DNA of 7,094 bases from Oxalobacteraceae bacterium UBA7693 (lineage in GTDB: Bacteria; Pseudomonadota; Gammaproteobacteria; Burkholderiales; Burkholderiaceae_D): contig DLGN01000249.1 in assembly GCA_002482715.1 (NCBI GenBank), forward strand, positions 579 to 7,672, read 5' to 3'. The position numbers and the translations under genes were made by a program. Below the pieces are notes generated by a model, which saw only the letters and a list, made by a program, of their open reading frames with translations, had not been told where the DNA came from and made no database searches. Below, piece after piece: positions 6,275-7,094 of this stretch (the stretch's first letter is position 1; each line of letters starts with the position of its first letter).

Positions 6275-7094
6275 ATGAAAAAGTTTAGCACAATCGCCCT
6301 CGCTTTTGCCTTTCCTGTCGCGGTTTGTCTTCCCGTATTTGCACAGGAGGCAGGAAGTACCACGCCGCCAGCATTGAGTAGCAAGTGTTCATTTTTACCA
6401 GATGCGCCTGACAAGCATGTGGTTGTAAAAGGCGACACCTTATGGGGGATTTCTGGCAAGTTCCTGCAAAATCCTTGGTGTTGGCCAGAGGTATGGGGTA
6501 TGAATAAGGATGAAATTCGTAATCCACACTGGATTTATCCAAAACAGATCGTTTATTTTGATCGTGTAAACGGACGTTTGCGTTTAGCCAATCCTTTGGG
6601 TGATGGCGCAACCGGTGTTACCAAGTTAAGACCACAGATTCGCAATGTATCGAGTAGCGGTATGGACGCGATCTCTGCGATTCCGAATAATCTGATTGAA
6701 CCTTATTTATCCCAGCCTTTAATCATCGAGAAAGATGAATTCGCCAATGCTCCGCGGATTGTTGCTGCGCCAGAAGGGCGTGTCTACATGGGCAAAGGCG
6801 ACAAAATTTATGTCAAGGGTGATCTTAAGAGCGGCACATCATTTCAAGTATTCCGACCTGGGATTGCGCTGAAAGACCCGGATACTAAGGCGATTATTGG
6901 CTATGAAGCCGTTTACATTGGCGCTGTAAAATTAGAGCGTACGGCAAAAACTGAAGATGGTGTTGATTCGTTTTCTGTTGTCAGTTCCAAAGAAGAAATG
7001 GGTATTGGTGACCGTTTAGTGCCAATTCCACCGACACCGATTATTAATTATGTGCCGCATGCCCCTGAAAAAGACATTACTGCACGCGTTGTTG
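6275..7094 (+). CDS. Secreted LysM-domain protein, 3'-truncated by the window edge
   Basis: The frame opens with ATG at 6275, a GGA Shine-Dalgarno-like element seven bases upstream, and stays open to the window end, giving 273 codons. Residues 1-23 form a signal peptide (MKKF, a hydrophobic core, then VFA before Gln24), so the protein is exported to the periplasm. A LysM peptidoglycan-binding domain spans about 48-95: VVVKGDTLWGISGKFLQNPW followed by NPHWIYPKQIVYF. The downstream region (about 100-273) has many Gly and Val residues and probable beta strands, without a motif I can name. It resembles the long LysM protein of Burkholderiales commonly found beside def-fmt and before dprA, presumably cell-wall associated, although its exact function is not established. 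Two cysteines in the mature part, Cys38 and Cys69, flank the start of the LysM fold and could form a disulfide. Its C terminus and any downstream dprA lie outside the window. Confidence 0.9.
   Translation, partial: MKKFSTIALAFAFPVAVCLPVFAQEAGSTTPPALSSKCSFLPDAPDKHVVVKGDTLWGISGKFLQNPWCWPEVWGMNKDEIRNPHWIYPKQIVYFDRVNGRLRLANPLGDGATGVTKLRPQIRNVSSSGMDAISAIPNNLIEPYLSQPLIIEKDEFANAPRIVAAPEGRVYMGKGDKIYVKGDLKSGTSFQVFRPGIALKDPDTKAIIGYEAVYIGAVKLERTAKTEDGVDSFSVVSSKEEMGIGDRLVPIPPTPIINYVPHAPEKDITARVV

Noticed and set aside
6285..6611. 108-codon minus-strand frame at the right end
   Set aside because: It is antisense to the signal peptide and LysM domain of the real plus-strand gene, which runs off the window.

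Overview
The window looks like a chromosomal housekeeping segment of a betaproteobacterium, most likely order Burkholderiales and possibly an Oxalobacteraceae-like genome of moderate GC. The basis is the def-fmt pair placed divergently from a secreted LysM protein, an arrangement I associate with the LysM-dprA region of Burkholderiales, together with the individual protein sequences. The taxonomic call is an inference made without any database search.

Layout, left to right. Positions 1-783 (+) hold the C-terminal part of a LysR-type regulator whose DNA-binding end lies outside the window. After an 18-base gap comes a complete riboflavin synthase alpha-type gene (802-1488, +) that resembles the E. 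coli enzyme. A convergent gap of 28 bases separates it from a minus-strand block. That block contains an MFS exporter-like gene (2134-3363), a four-base ATGA overlap, and then a SufR/COG2345-like winged-helix regulator with a C-terminal cysteine cluster (1517-2137). Upstream of them on the same strand is a ZntB/CorA-type cation transporter (3460-4479). Further upstream is the def-fmt pair (peptide deformylase 5556-6080 and methionyl-tRNA formyltransferase 4594-5559), also joined by an ATGA overlap. A 194-base divergent intergenic region then leads to a secreted LysM-domain protein (6275 to beyond the window end, +).

How the genes work together. Fmt formylates the initiator Met-tRNA and Def removes the formyl group from the finished N terminus, so def-fmt is a functional and translational unit. 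The MFS transporter and the cysteine-rich regulator look like a transporter plus its own sensor. A 15-base-arm inverted repeat overlaps the best promoter candidate in front of them and is a plausible operator. ZntB has its own intergenic region, with a perfect 7-1-7 palindrome beside a -10-like box and a longer hairpin with two alternative foldings. I see no mobile elements, CRISPR arrays, tRNA or rRNA genes. I find no strong sign of a wholly new system. The most interesting material is the regulator/transporter pair with its putative operator, the intergenic palindromes upstream of zntB, and a possible extra riboflavin synthase copy beside a LysR gene.
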